Below are positions 9,501-17,793 of a stretch of DNA of 64,000 nt, one piece after another. A model generated the notes under the pieces. That model was not told the origin of the DNA, did no database searches, and worked only from the letters and a program-made list of their open reading frames with translations. The DNA is from Streptomyces pacificus (GTDB lineage: Bacteria; Actinomycetota; Actinomycetes; Streptomycetales; Streptomycetaceae): NCBI RefSeq assembly GCF_011766325.1, contig NZ_BLLG01000015.1:84540-148539 (forward strand), given 5' to 3'. A program made the translations under genes and the position numbers. The first letter of the stretch is position 1; each line of letters starts with the position of its first letter.

Positions 9501-11237
9501 GTCGGCGGCGGCGCCCGCGAGGTGCAGGGCGGTCACCCTGCCGTCGTCTGTGGTGAGCTTCAGGTGGTAGCCGCCGTGGTGGACGATCGACGTCGGGGCG
9601 CCGGACTCGTCGTGGTCGAAGGCGATCCAGCGGCCGTTGCGGTCGTCGATCCGGGCCAGTAGCGCCAGTTCGCCGGTGTGGCGGGTGAAGTGCCACACCC
9701 GGCCGGTGCCGGGGTCGGTGACCGTGTAGCCGTCGCCGGTACGGTCCAGCGGCCAGCGCCTGCCGTGCGTGGGCAGCACCGGGACGCCCGGCGCGGGATG
9801 CGGATAGGCGAGCAGACTGCCTTCGTCGCAGGCGAGGACGACGCCCTCGGAGTCGATCTCCAGGCGCTGGTCGACGGTGCTGGACCAGGTCGGCCCGAAC
9901 CAGCGGCCCGCCCGGTACGACGAGTCGAAGGTGCGCCGGAACAGCAGCGGCAGCGAGCCCGGGAGGGCGATGTCCGTCTGCGGCAGCAGAACCCGGCCGT
10001 TCGCGACGTCGACCGGGTCGCCGTCGCACCGGGTCTCGCCGCACTGCTTGCCCTTGCCGTCGGGGTCCCCGCGCTGCCCGTCTCGGGCCTTGGACGGGGT
10101 GTCGGGGACGGCCTTCGCCCCGGCCCTGAGCCCGCCCCGGACCAGGCCGGCGCCCTTGGTGCCGACGATCTCCGGGATGAGCCGCCCGACGAACTCGGAC
10201 GGATCGCCCTTCGCCGCGTCCCAGGCGTTCTTCAGCGCGCGGTCGGGGTTGGCGGCGGTGGAGACGAGCCCGGCCAGGGTCATGTTGAGACCCTTGTAGT
10301 ACTCGGCCGGGTGGGTCAGGTTGTACGAGTCGATCGGGTTGACCGACCGTACGAAGTTGATCAGGCCCGCCGTCCCCTTGACGGCACCTCCGGCCAGATG
10401 GGTCGCCTCCACGCTCTGGCCGAGGACGTAGTCCGTCAGCTCCAGCCTGGCTTTCCCCAGGCCCGTGGGCTCCTTCGGGGCGTGGGCCATGGCCGCCGTG
10501 ACCGCCGTCTTCGCGGTGTCCGCGGCCTCGTTCCGGTGCCGGCGGGCCTCGTTCAGGACCTCCCGCGCCCGCTCCCGCTTGGCCGTGCCCGGGTCGGTGA
10601 ACGGGCCGGGCCGCGGCGGCGGGCTGTCGCTGTTCCGGGCGGCGTTGTAGGCGTCGACCCTCTTGTTGTACGCGTCGACCGCCGCCCTGGACTCCGCTTC
10701 GCCCTCCTTGTGCAGGGCGATGGCCTCCCGCGCCCTGCCCTGGGCGCCGGTGACCGCCTTCGCGTACGTCTCCAGGGCCTTGGCGGCGGCCTCGAAGGCG
10801 TCGGCGGCGTGCAGCCAGTCGGTCGGGAGCGTCTGGAACCTCGCCCGGAAGGTGTCCGCCGCCTCGCCCTTCCAGTGGGCGGAGTCGAGCCTTTTCATCC
10901 CGTCGCCGACGAGATCGAACGCCCGCTGGAAGTCGCGGAGGTTCTGCACCGTCGACGCGATCGCTTCCGGGTTGCCGTGGATGAGCTCCTCGGCCTGCTC
11001 GGTCTGCCCGAGCTGCTGCTCGCCCACCTCGGCGCCGAGCGACGAGGCGGTCTTGTCGCCCCAGTCCTCGACGCTGTCCGCCCAGCCCTCCGCACCGGCC
11101 TTCTCCAGGCCGTCGCCGATCCGGTCGGTCGTCCAGTCGATTCCCTCGCCGACTCTCTCCTTGGCCTTGTCGATGCCGTTGTCGACGAGGTCGATGCCCC
11201 GGTCGAGGGCCTTGCCCAGATCGCCCAGGTCCGCCAT
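6504..11237 (-). CDS. RHS/YD-repeat polymorphic toxin with C-terminal ADP-ribosyltransferase-like domain
   Basis: A 1577-aa protein. The first ~360 residues form a helical T7SS-type leader with a WxG motif (HWKGEAADTF). A DUF6531-like entry (CDGDPVDVANGRVLLP) follows, then about 950 residues of YD/RHS repeats and the core-closing motif YDPETARYLSADPLG. The variable tip is residues 1441-1577. It shows the R-S-E features of ADP-ribosyltransferases: LYRGVGY (Arg1459), SVFTSWT (Ser1507) and an ExE in DEGEVLIRG (Glu1552/Glu1554). The start at 11237 is chosen over the ATG at 11255 because it forms a TGATG overlap with the upstream stop and has a GGGGGGAG site. Predicted role: contact- or T7SS-delivered toxin that modifies a target in a competitor. 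Confidence 0.88.
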   Translation of the reverse strand: MADLGDLGKALDRGIDLVDNGIDKAKERVGEGIDWTTDRIGDGLEKAGAEGWADSVEDWGDKTASSLGAEVGEQQLGQTEQAEELIHGNPEAIASTVQNLRDFQRAFDLVGDGMKRLDSAHWKGEAADTFRARFQTLPTDWLHAADAFEAAAKALETYAKAVTGAQGRAREAIALHKEGEAESRAAVDAYNKRVDAYNAARNSDSPPPRPGPFTDPGTAKRERAREVLNEARRHRNEAADTAKTAVTAAMAHAPKEPTGLGKARLELTDYVLGQSVEATHLAGGAVKGTAGLINFVRSVNPIDSYNLTHPAEYYKGLNMTLAGLVSTAANPDRALKNAWDAAKGDPSEFVGRLIPEIVGTKGAGLVRGGLRAGAKAVPDTPSKARDGQRGDPDGKGKQCGETRCDGDPVDVANGRVLLPQTDIALPGSLPLLFRRTFDSSYRAGRWFGPTWSSTVDQRLEIDSEGVVLACDEGSLLAYPHPAPGVPVLPTHGRRWPLDRTGDGYTVTDPGTGRVWHFTRHTGELALLARIDDRNGRWIAFDHDESGAPTSIVHHGGYHLKLTTDDGRVTALHLAGAAADGSDQEVLRYGYTDGQLTEVVNSSGRPVRFGYDDLGRMTSWTDTNGSHYDYVYDELDRCVYQSGTNGHVESRFTWDGTDPGTGLRTTSMTDGLGHTRRYLINERQQVAAEIDANGAATRFAYDPFNRLLATTDPLGHTTATTYDEGGRPLTVRRPDGRVLSAEYDGLGLPVRVRGTDGTVLRRTYDERGNRTSETDASGATTRITYDGAGHPASVTDALGHTTRVRCDRAGLPLEITDPLGATTRCERDLFGRPVTITDPLGAVTRLEWTVEGRLARRVDADGGVRSWTYDGEGNCTGHTDAMGGTTTYAYTDFDLLAARTGPDGVRYEFTHDCNLRLTRVTNPQGLTWDYAYDPAGLPISETDFDGRTLTYAYDAAGRLVSRENGLGQRVRLEHNALGQVVRKDADGSVTTYAYDVFDELAVAAGPDATLKRLRDRYGRLRTESVDGRETTFAYDAAGRRTGRTTPTGAVSTWSYDAAGRRTELTASGRTIGFDRDPAGRELARRIGGTVTLHHAFDPMGRLTEQHVTAAGGSLQRRGYTYRADGYLVGVDDLLSGTRAFDLDAEGRVTSVHAANWTERYAYDAAGNQTDASWPAAHPGHEATGPRAYTGTRITRAGGVRYEHDAQGRIVLRRKTRLSRKPDTWHYTWDAEDRLTSVTTPDGTVWRYRYDALGRRIAKQRLAGDGETVLEQVTFTWDGATLCEQTTESADLPHPVALTWDHDGLHPLAQTERILRAGAPQDPGVSRLPQEAVDERFFAIVTDLVGTPSELVDESGEIAWRTRSTLWGTTAWATSSTAYTPLRFPGQYFDPETGLHYNFHRHYDPETARYLSADPLGLAPAPNPAAYVHNPHASTDCLGLAPDACANGGSWDPEEAPHLYRGVGYANEHSRPEWLKMYENALRGVAEPLGGHSDAQLHAGGRTDSVFTSWTTYYEEMALEESFRGNGPGIVLRIPNAEGSTYNRVGGVSFPYDEGEVLIRGTVSGAEASINGGPWTRIN

Positions 11238-11884
11238 CAGCCGCGCTCCCCCCAACGCGGCTCCTCGGCCTGCGTGATCGTCTCCTGCGACGGGTCCAGC
11301 GTCTCGCGCAGGCGGGCGTCCGCCGCCTCACGCGCCTCCGGGTCGATGAGTCCCTGCCGCTCGAACGCGTCCATCTGCGCGTCCGCCACGTCGTAGCCCG
11401 TGTTCCGCCAGGTCTGCCCGGCCTCCCGGTGGGCCTCGGAGAACGACTCCGCGCTCCAGTCGGGGTCGTCGGTGGCGGACTGGGTGCTGATCTCGTTCCA
11501 GCTCATGCCCTTGACCTCGTCCTCGCCGAGGTGCGGGTTGCCGTTCAGCGAGTTGACGCCGATCTTGATCGAGTCCTTGACGTACTGCTCCTGTTCGGCG
11601 AACGAACCCGCCGACAGGCCCACGGCCCCTGCGAACCCGTTGCCCTTCAGCGTCAGCGCCCGGACGCCCCACTCCCACCGGTCGCAGAAGGTGCCGAACG
11701 CGTCGGCGAGACCGCCGTGGCCGAGTTCCAGCCCCGACAGGGAGAGTTCCGAGAAGCCGCGCCCCGTGGTCGCCTCGCCGATCATGCCGAGGTCCTTGAG
11801 CTCGGCATGGGCGAGGTCGATTCCCCGCGCGATGGCGGCGAGCGCCGCGGGCGGCGCCTTGAGATCAGGATTCTCCGCGCTCAT
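11237..11884 (-). CDS. ESX/WXG-like helical partner of the RHS toxin
   Basis: This 215-aa protein begins at ATG 11884 (GGGGGGACGGAA upstream) and ends in a TGATG overlap with the RHS gene. The N-terminal ~110 residues (LKAPPAALAAIARGIDLAHA to RWEWGVRALTLKGNGFAG) look like the helical hairpin of WXG100-related proteins that precede T7SS-exported toxins in Streptomyces. The C-terminal half is acidic and polar. Likely role: chaperone or co-secreted partner for the RHS protein. The family assignment is by layout and motif, not certain. Confidence 0.7.
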   Translation of the reverse strand: MSAENPDLKAPPAALAAIARGIDLAHAELKDLGMIGEATTGRGFSELSLSGLELGHGGLADAFGTFCDRWEWGVRALTLKGNGFAGAVGLSAGSFAEQEQYVKDSIKIGVNSLNGNPHLGEDEVKGMSWNEISTQSATDDPDWSAESFSEAHREAGQTWRNTGYDVADAQMDAFERQGLIDPEAREAADARLRETLDPSQETITQAEEPRWGERG

Positions 11885-12611
11885 TTCCGTCCCCCCTCTC
11901 CCCGGGCTGATCCCCGGGCTGATCCCCGGGCTCCTCCCCGAGGTCCACCGCCGCTGTGTCCGGCACGATGCCCCTGACCGGAGGGAACAGCATGCCGTCG
12001 GTGCTCCCCGCGTCCAGGGCCACACCGCCGGGTCCCGGCAGCGCGGGCACCAGCACGTCCAGCAGACGGGCGCCGAGGACCGTCCGGTACCTCCACTCCC
12101 GGCGCGCTTCCCCCCGTGCCGCGGCGAACCGGGCCAGGGCCTCCTCGTGGGAGAACGCGCAGATCCAGCGGACGCCGTTCCGGTCGGCGGTCCACGGGCC
12201 GTCGTGCTCGTCGAACGGCACCAGTACCGCGGTACGCCGGAATTCCCCGAGCAGCCGTGCGAACTCCCGCCGGGCCGATTCCGCTCCACCGGCCGCGGCC
12301 GCCGCTGCCGGCAGGCCCGCCGTGCTCGAATGCGGTGGCTCCGGTGGCTCCGGTGGCTCCGCTCGTTCCGAAGTTTCCGGTGACTGGGGTATGCGGCGTA
12401 TCCGCGGCCTTTCGGGTGTTCGCGGAGGTATATGCGCTTCCAGTGGTTCGGGTGCCTCGGCCGTCTCGGCCGTCTCGGGCGTGCCAGGCGTCTCGGGCGC
12501 GCGGGCCGGTGGTTCGGACGGCTTCCGGGCGGACCGCTGTGCCGACTCCGTCAACTCGGCCAATCTCGACGTGCGGCCGGGCTTCGAACCGCTGTCCCCG
12601 TTGTCGCTCAC
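11865..12611 (-). CDS. SseB-like N-terminal domain protein with Pro/Glu-rich linker
   Basis: The C-terminal ~120 residues (ARREFARLLGEFRRTAVLVP, then VRWICAFSHEEALARFAAAR) match the SseB N-terminal domain family often found in actinobacterial T7SS toxin loci. The preceding ~110 residues are a low-complexity TPETAE/EPPEPP linker. GTG at 12611 (protein starts VSDNGDSGS) is preferred because the frame upstream looks non-coding; the ribosome binding site is poor. It overlaps the next gene by 20 bp and is probably the first gene of the toxin operon. Exact function unknown. Confidence 0.7.
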   Translation of the reverse strand: MSDNGDSGSKPGRTSRLAELTESAQRSARKPSEPPARAPETPGTPETAETAEAPEPLEAHIPPRTPERPRIRRIPQSPETSERAEPPEPPEPPHSSTAGLPAAAAAAGGAESARREFARLLGEFRRTAVLVPFDEHDGPWTADRNGVRWICAFSHEEALARFAAARGEARREWRYRTVLGARLLDVLVPALPGPGGVALDAGSTDGMLFPPVRGIVPDTAAVDLGEEPGDQPGDQPGERGDGNERGES

Positions 12612-12858
12612 CGGGGAATGCTGGCATGGGCCTGTTCTCGATCGCAACGCGTAATTCCCGTACGAATCATGGTGTTTCGGGTCCGACGGAGCCGCCGTTG
12701 CGCGGGCTGAGCCCGGCCGGGTGGCGGGCCCGGCCGCGCTGTGCCCCGCCCGCCCCCGGGCGGCGGCGCCTCCGCGGACCTGCTCACCTGCGACCGTTTT
12801 CGGCACCTACGCTCCCACCCCCCGTCCCGCTGTCGGACCGCGCTCGTATGCTCGCTGC

Positions 12859-15468
12859 ATGACGGATCACGAGGGCGGAGACCGGGCCGGACACCAGGCG
12901 GGGCGTCCGACCGCCAACGCCATGCGCCGTGCTCTCAGGCGGGCTCGGGACGGTGTCGCGCTCGACACCGGTGAGGCGGCCGTGCTGCTGGCGGCACGCG
13001 GCGCCGATCTGGAGGACCTGTGCGCGTCCGCGGCGCGGGTGCGGGACGCCGGACTGGAGGCGGCGGGGCGTCCCGGGGTCATCACCTACTCGAAGAGCGT
13101 GTTCATCCCGCTCACGCGACTCTGCCGGGACAAGTGCCACTACTGCACCTTCGCCACCGTCCCCGGCAAGCTCCGCCGTGCCGGCCTCGGGCCGTTCATG
13201 TCGCCCGACGAGGTGCTGGAGATCGCGCGGCGCGGCGCGGAACTGGGCTGCAAGGAAGCCCTGATCACCCTCGGCGACAAGCCGGAGGACCGCTGGCCCG
13301 AGGCACGCGAGTGGCTCGAGGCGGAGGGGTACGACGACACCATCGCCTATGTCCGGGCCATGGCGATCCGCGTCCTGGAGGAGACCGGGCTGCTGCCCCA
13401 TCTCAACCCGGGCGTGCTGACCTGGACGGACTTCCAGCGGCTCAAGCCCGTCGCGCCCTCCATGGGCATGATGCTGGAGACCACCGCCACCCGCCTCTGG
13501 TCCGAGCCCGGCGGCCCGCACCACGGCTCGCCCGACAAGGAGCCGGCGGTGCGGCTGCGGGTGCTGGAGGACGCCGGGCGCAGCTCCGTCCCGTTCACCA
13601 GCGGGCTGCTGATCGGCATCGGTGAGACGTACGAGGAGCGCGCGGAGTCGCTGTTCGCGCTGCGCCGGGTCTCCCGTGCCTACCACGGCATCCAGGAGCT
13701 GATCATCCAGAACTTCCGCGCCAAGCCCGACACGGCCATGCGCGGCATGCCGGACGCCGAACTGGACGACCTCGTCGCCACCATCGCCGTCGCCCGGCAC
13801 GTCATGGGTCCTGCCGGCTGCCTCCAGGCGCCGCCGAACCTCGTGGACGAGGAGTACGGCAGGCTCATCGCCGCCGGCATCGACGACTGGGGCGGGGTGT
13901 CCCCGCTGACACCCGACCACGTCAACCCCGAGCGGCCCTGGCCCCAGATCGACGTGCTCGCCGAGCGGTCCGGTCAGGCCGGCTTCCGCCTGCGCGAGCG
14001 GCTTGCCGTGTACCCGGAGTTCGTATCGCGCGGCGAACCCTGGCTGGACCCCCGGCTGCTGCCGCATGTACGGGCCCTCGCCGAGCCGGGCACCGGCCTG
14101 GCGAACGAGGGGGCGCTCCCCACGGGCCTGCCCTGGCAGGAGCCGGACGAGGGCTTCACCGCGAGCGGTCGGACCGATCTGCACCGCACCATCGACACCG
14201 AAGGGCGGACCTCGGACCGCCGGGACGACTTCGACGAGGTGTACGGGGACTGGGGAGCGCTGCGCGAGGCGGCCGCGCCCGGCATGGCGCCTTCGCGGAT
14301 CGACACCGATGTGCGGCAGGCCCTGGCCACGGCGGCCGACGACCCGACAAGGCTCACCGACGGCGAGGCCCTCGCCCTGCTGCACGCCGACGGGCCCGCG
14401 CTGGACGCGCTCTGCTCGATCGCCGACGAGCTGCGCCGTGACGTCGTCGGCGACGACGTCACCTACATCGTCACCCGCAACATCAACTTCACCAACGTCT
14501 GCTACACCGGCTGCCGCTTCTGCGCCTTCGCCCAGCGCCGCACGGACGCCGACGCCTACACCCTGTCACTCGACCAGGTCGCCGACCGGGCCCAGCAGGC
14601 CTGGGACGTCGGTGCGGTCGAGGTGTGCATGCAGGGCGGCATCCACCCCGACCTGCCCGGCACCGCGTACTTCGACATCGCCCGGGCCGTGAAGGAGCGG
14701 GTACCCGCAATCCATGTGCACGCGTTCTCCCCGATGGAGGTCGTCAACGGTGCCACGCGCACCGGTCTGTCCATCCGCGAATGGCTGACCGCGGCCAAGG
14801 AGGCGGGGCTGGACTCCATCCCCGGCACGGCCGCGGAGATCCTCGACGACGAGGTCCGCTGGGTGCTGACGAAGGGCAAACTCCCCGCCGCCACCTGGAT
14901 CGAGGTCGTCACCACCGCCCACGAACTGGGCATCCGTTCCTCGTCCACGATGATGTACGGACATGTGGACCAGCCGAGGCACTGGCTGGGCCACTTCCGC
15001 ACGCTGTCCCGCATCCAGCAGGAGACGGGCGGTTTCACCGAGTTCGTGACGCTGCCCTTCATCCACACCAACGCGCCGGTCTATCTGGCCGGCATCGCCC
15101 GGCCCGGACCGACGACCAGGGACAACCGGGCCGTCACGGCGATGGCCCGGCTGCTGCTCCATCCGCACATCCCCCACATCCAGACCAGCTGGGTGAAGCT
15201 CGGGGCGGACGGCGCGGCGGAGATGCTGCGCTCCGGCGCGAACGACCTCGGCGGCACCCTGATGGAGGAGACCATCTCCCGCATGGCCGGGTCGAGTTAC
15301 GGCTCGTACCGCTCGATCCGGGACCTGACCGCCATCGCCGATGCCGCGGGACGCCCGTCCCGGCCCCGTACGACGCTCTACGGCGAGGTTCCGGCGGAGC
15401 GGCGACGCACCGCGGCGGACTCCGACGGCCGCCTCCCGGAGCTGCTGCCGGTGCTGCCGCAGGGCTGA
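12859..15468 (+). CDS. fbiC: 7,8-didemethyl-8-hydroxy-5-deazariboflavin (FO) synthase, CofG-CofH fusion
   Basis: An 869-aa two-domain radical-SAM enzyme that makes FO, the chromophore of coenzyme F420, from tyrosine and a flavin-pathway pyrimidine. The N-terminal CofG half has the cluster motif CRDKCHYC (Cys89, 93, 96); the C-terminal CofH half has CYTGCRFC (Cys548, 552, 555). Length matches mycobacterial and Streptomyces FbiC. ATG 12859 (MTDHEGG) is chosen because the open frame upstream of it looks non-coding. It is divergent from the toxin operon (247-bp gap) and appears monocistronic; the other F420 genes are not in this window. Confidence 0.95.
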   Translation: MTDHEGGDRAGHQAGRPTANAMRRALRRARDGVALDTGEAAVLLAARGADLEDLCASAARVRDAGLEAAGRPGVITYSKSVFIPLTRLCRDKCHYCTFATVPGKLRRAGLGPFMSPDEVLEIARRGAELGCKEALITLGDKPEDRWPEAREWLEAEGYDDTIAYVRAMAIRVLEETGLLPHLNPGVLTWTDFQRLKPVAPSMGMMLETTATRLWSEPGGPHHGSPDKEPAVRLRVLEDAGRSSVPFTSGLLIGIGETYEERAESLFALRRVSRAYHGIQELIIQNFRAKPDTAMRGMPDAELDDLVATIAVARHVMGPAGCLQAPPNLVDEEYGRLIAAGIDDWGGVSPLTPDHVNPERPWPQIDVLAERSGQAGFRLRERLAVYPEFVSRGEPWLDPRLLPHVRALAEPGTGLANEGALPTGLPWQEPDEGFTASGRTDLHRTIDTEGRTSDRRDDFDEVYGDWGALREAAAPGMAPSRIDTDVRQALATAADDPTRLTDGEALALLHADGPALDALCSIADELRRDVVGDDVTYIVTRNINFTNVCYTGCRFCAFAQRRTDADAYTLSLDQVADRAQQAWDVGAVEVCMQGGIHPDLPGTAYFDIARAVKERVPAIHVHAFSPMEVVNGATRTGLSIREWLTAAKEAGLDSIPGTAAEILDDEVRWVLTKGKLPAATWIEVVTTAHELGIRSSSTMMYGHVDQPRHWLGHFRTLSRIQQETGGFTEFVTLPFIHTNAPVYLAGIARPGPTTRDNRAVTAMARLLLHPHIPHIQTSWVKLGADGAAEMLRSGANDLGGTLMEETISRMAGSSYGSYRSIRDLTAIADAAGRPSRPRTTLYGEVPAERRRTAADSDGRLPELLPVLPQG

Positions 15469-15935
<467 letters not shown>

Positions 15936-17051
15936 GTGAGCACGGGAGCCGCAGCTGTCTGGGGACGTGCCGAGCAGCAGGACTTCCGCGCCCGGGTACG
16001 CGGCTGCCTGCTGGGCGCGGCCGTCGGCGACGCTCTGGGAGCCGGCGTGGCAGCGCTGTCGCTGGACGAGATCCGCGCCGCTCACGGCCCTGACGGGATC
16101 GCCGACCTCGCCCCCGCGTACGGCCGCCGCGGCGCCGTCACCGCCGCCACCCAGCTGACCCTGTTCACCGTCGACGGCCTGATACGCGCCCAGGTCCGCC
16201 GTGACACCGGTGCCTGGCACCCGCCGACCGACGTCCACCGCGCCCATCTTCGCTGGGCGGCAACGCAGCGGGACTGGGGTCCCGACGAGCGCCGCAAGGA
16301 CAACGGCTGGCTCGCCCGCGAGGAGTGGCTCTACACCCGCCGCGCCCCGGCCCCCGCCTGCCTCACCGGTCTCGCCGACGAGGTCCTCGGCACCATCGAC
16401 AAGCCCAAGAACCCCACCGCCCGCGACGCGGGCGCCCTCGTCCGCTCCGCGCCCTTCGGACTGCTCGTGGGCTGGGAACCACGGCTGGTGTGCCAACTCG
16501 CCGTGGAGTGCGCGGCACAGACCCATGGGCACCCCACGGCGTACCTCTCGGCCGGCGCGTTCGCGGTGATCGTCCACGGGCTGGCCCGCGGCGAGACCGT
16601 CGAGGGGTCCGTCCAGCGGGCGCTGTCCCTCCTCACACCCAGACCGGGCCACCAGCCCGTGACCGACGCGCTGAGGCGAGCCGTCGGCGCGGTCCACCAG
16701 GGCATCCCGAGCTCCACCGGCGTCGACGCACTCGGCGACCCCGAGCACGCCGAGGACGCCCTCGCCGTCGCCGTCTACTGCACCCTCGCCGGCGAGGATG
16801 TCCGGCACGGACTCCGCCTCGCGGTCCACCACGACGGCGCCTCGCACACCACCGGCACCCTCTGCGGAGCCCTCCTCGGCGCACTTCACGGCGAGACGGC
16901 CCTCCCACCGGACTGGCTGGCGGAAGTCGAGGGCCGTTCCACCATCCTCGAACTCGCCGACGACTTCGCCATGGAGATGACCCAGGGCCCCGCACTCCAC
17001 GGCCCCACCGCCTCGTCCTCCGGCTGGCTGCGGCGCTACCCGCGCGGCTGA
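15936..17051 (+). CDS. ADP-ribosylglycohydrolase (DraG/ARH)-family protein with lost metal ligands
   Basis: The 371-aa protein has the ARH fold markers RGCLLGAAVGDALGAG (residues ~22-37) and LCGALLGALHG near residue 307. In active DraG/ARH enzymes the first metal site is a DDTQ-like motif and the second a DSD-like motif. Here the equivalents are TAATQLTLFT (residues 69-78) and GASHTTG (near 299), so most of the di-metal ligands are missing. It may bind ADP-ribose-type ligands without hydrolysing them. GTG 15936 has a GGTGGGAG site. It stands alone, about 4.7 kb from the RHS toxin locus. Confidence 0.8.
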   Translation: MSTGAAAVWGRAEQQDFRARVRGCLLGAAVGDALGAGVAALSLDEIRAAHGPDGIADLAPAYGRRGAVTAATQLTLFTVDGLIRAQVRRDTGAWHPPTDVHRAHLRWAATQRDWGPDERRKDNGWLAREEWLYTRRAPAPACLTGLADEVLGTIDKPKNPTARDAGALVRSAPFGLLVGWEPRLVCQLAVECAAQTHGHPTAYLSAGAFAVIVHGLARGETVEGSVQRALSLLTPRPGHQPVTDALRRAVGAVHQGIPSSTGVDALGDPEHAEDALAVAVYCTLAGEDVRHGLRLAVHHDGASHTTGTLCGALLGALHGETALPPDWLAEVEGRSTILELADDFAMEMTQGPALHGPTASSSGWLRRYPRG

Positions 17052-17379
17052 GGCCTGCCGGTTCCGGCCTGCTTGCACCTGGTTTGAGGCCGGCCGGCCA
17101 GTCGACGTGTACTCCGGCGTGACTACCGCTGCGGGGTGCCTTCCACTACACGTGGGCTCACGCGGGCGCGCCCGGGAGGGGCGGGCTGTGCTCTGCTCTC
17201 CCCGCCTCACCGGTCTCCCGTACGGACTCCTGTGCGGACACGATGCGTTGACGGTGCCTCACGCCGGATGGTGAGGTACGTCGAAGGAGACGGCAACGAG
17301 CTGACAGTGATCGCTGTATCGACCTACTGTGGTTGTTCGGATCTGTTTCTGACGGGCGGATTGCCGGACAGGGGGACGG
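17052..17379 (+). promoter_or_regulatory. Upstream region of the tag-protein/STAND operon
   Basis: This 328-bp gap has no gene. A TTGACG hexamer lies near 17248 and a near-palindrome ACAGTGATCGCTGT (two G-T wobble positions) near 17305, the latter about 75 bp before the start codon. Either could be part of the operon promoter/operator; neither is proven. Confidence 0.35.
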
Positions 17380-17793
17380 GTGGAAGCAGAGATGATGGAT
17401 CTCGCGCGCACCGCCGGGGCTGCGGTCGTCACTCTGATGGCGACGGATGCGTGGGAGAGAACTCGAGAGGGCGTCGTAGCGCTGTGGCGACGAGTCAGTC
17501 CCGCGCGCGCAGAGAGCGTGGACGGGGAGCTGGAAGCCGCTCGGGACGATCTCCTGCTCGCGCGTGCGAACGGCGACGAGCTGGCCGAGCGGGAACTGCG
17601 CGAGGAGTGGGCAGGCCGTCTTCGCCGCCTTCTTCGCGACCGACCGGATGTCGCGGCGGAGCTTCGCGGTATCCTCGCGGACCTTGATCCGGAGCGGCAG
17701 GCTCAGACGGCGACCACTCAGATGAGGGCCGAAGCGTCAGGGAGCGGACGCGTCTATCAAGCGGGCCGCGATCAGCACATCACAGAGAGATGA
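17380..17793 (+). CDS. Small helical effector-like protein with C-terminal VYQAGRDQHI tag
   Basis: A 137-aa protein. Residues ~8-40 form a hydrophobic helix (TAGAAVVTLMATDAWERTRE) and residues 45-115 are charged helices. The last 18 residues carry GSGRVYQAGRDQHIT. The next gene, overlapping by ATGA, carries the same tag at its N-terminus. Such an arrangement (small helical protein with a C-terminal tag, then an NLR/STAND protein with an N-terminal tag) matches the bacterial amyloid-signalling pairs described for Actinobacteria, in which the helical 'Bell' domain is the presumed killing domain. That assignment is from memory of the family layout. GTG 17380 has a GGGACGG site; ATG 17392 is possible. 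Confidence 0.7.
   Translation: MEAEMMDLARTAGAAVVTLMATDAWERTREGVVALWRRVSPARAESVDGELEAARDDLLLARANGDELAERELREEWAGRLRRLLRDRPDVAAELRGILADLDPERQAQTATTQMRAEASGSGRVYQAGRDQHITER

Noticed and set aside
7632..11396. Long plus-strand open frames opposite the RHS gene
   Set aside because: They are antisense shadows caused by GC-skewed codon positions; they lack family motifs, while the minus strand encodes clear RHS repeats.
12721..12858. N-terminal extension of FbiC to 12721
   Set aside because: The extra 46 codons do not look like FbiC; ATG 12859 gives the expected length.
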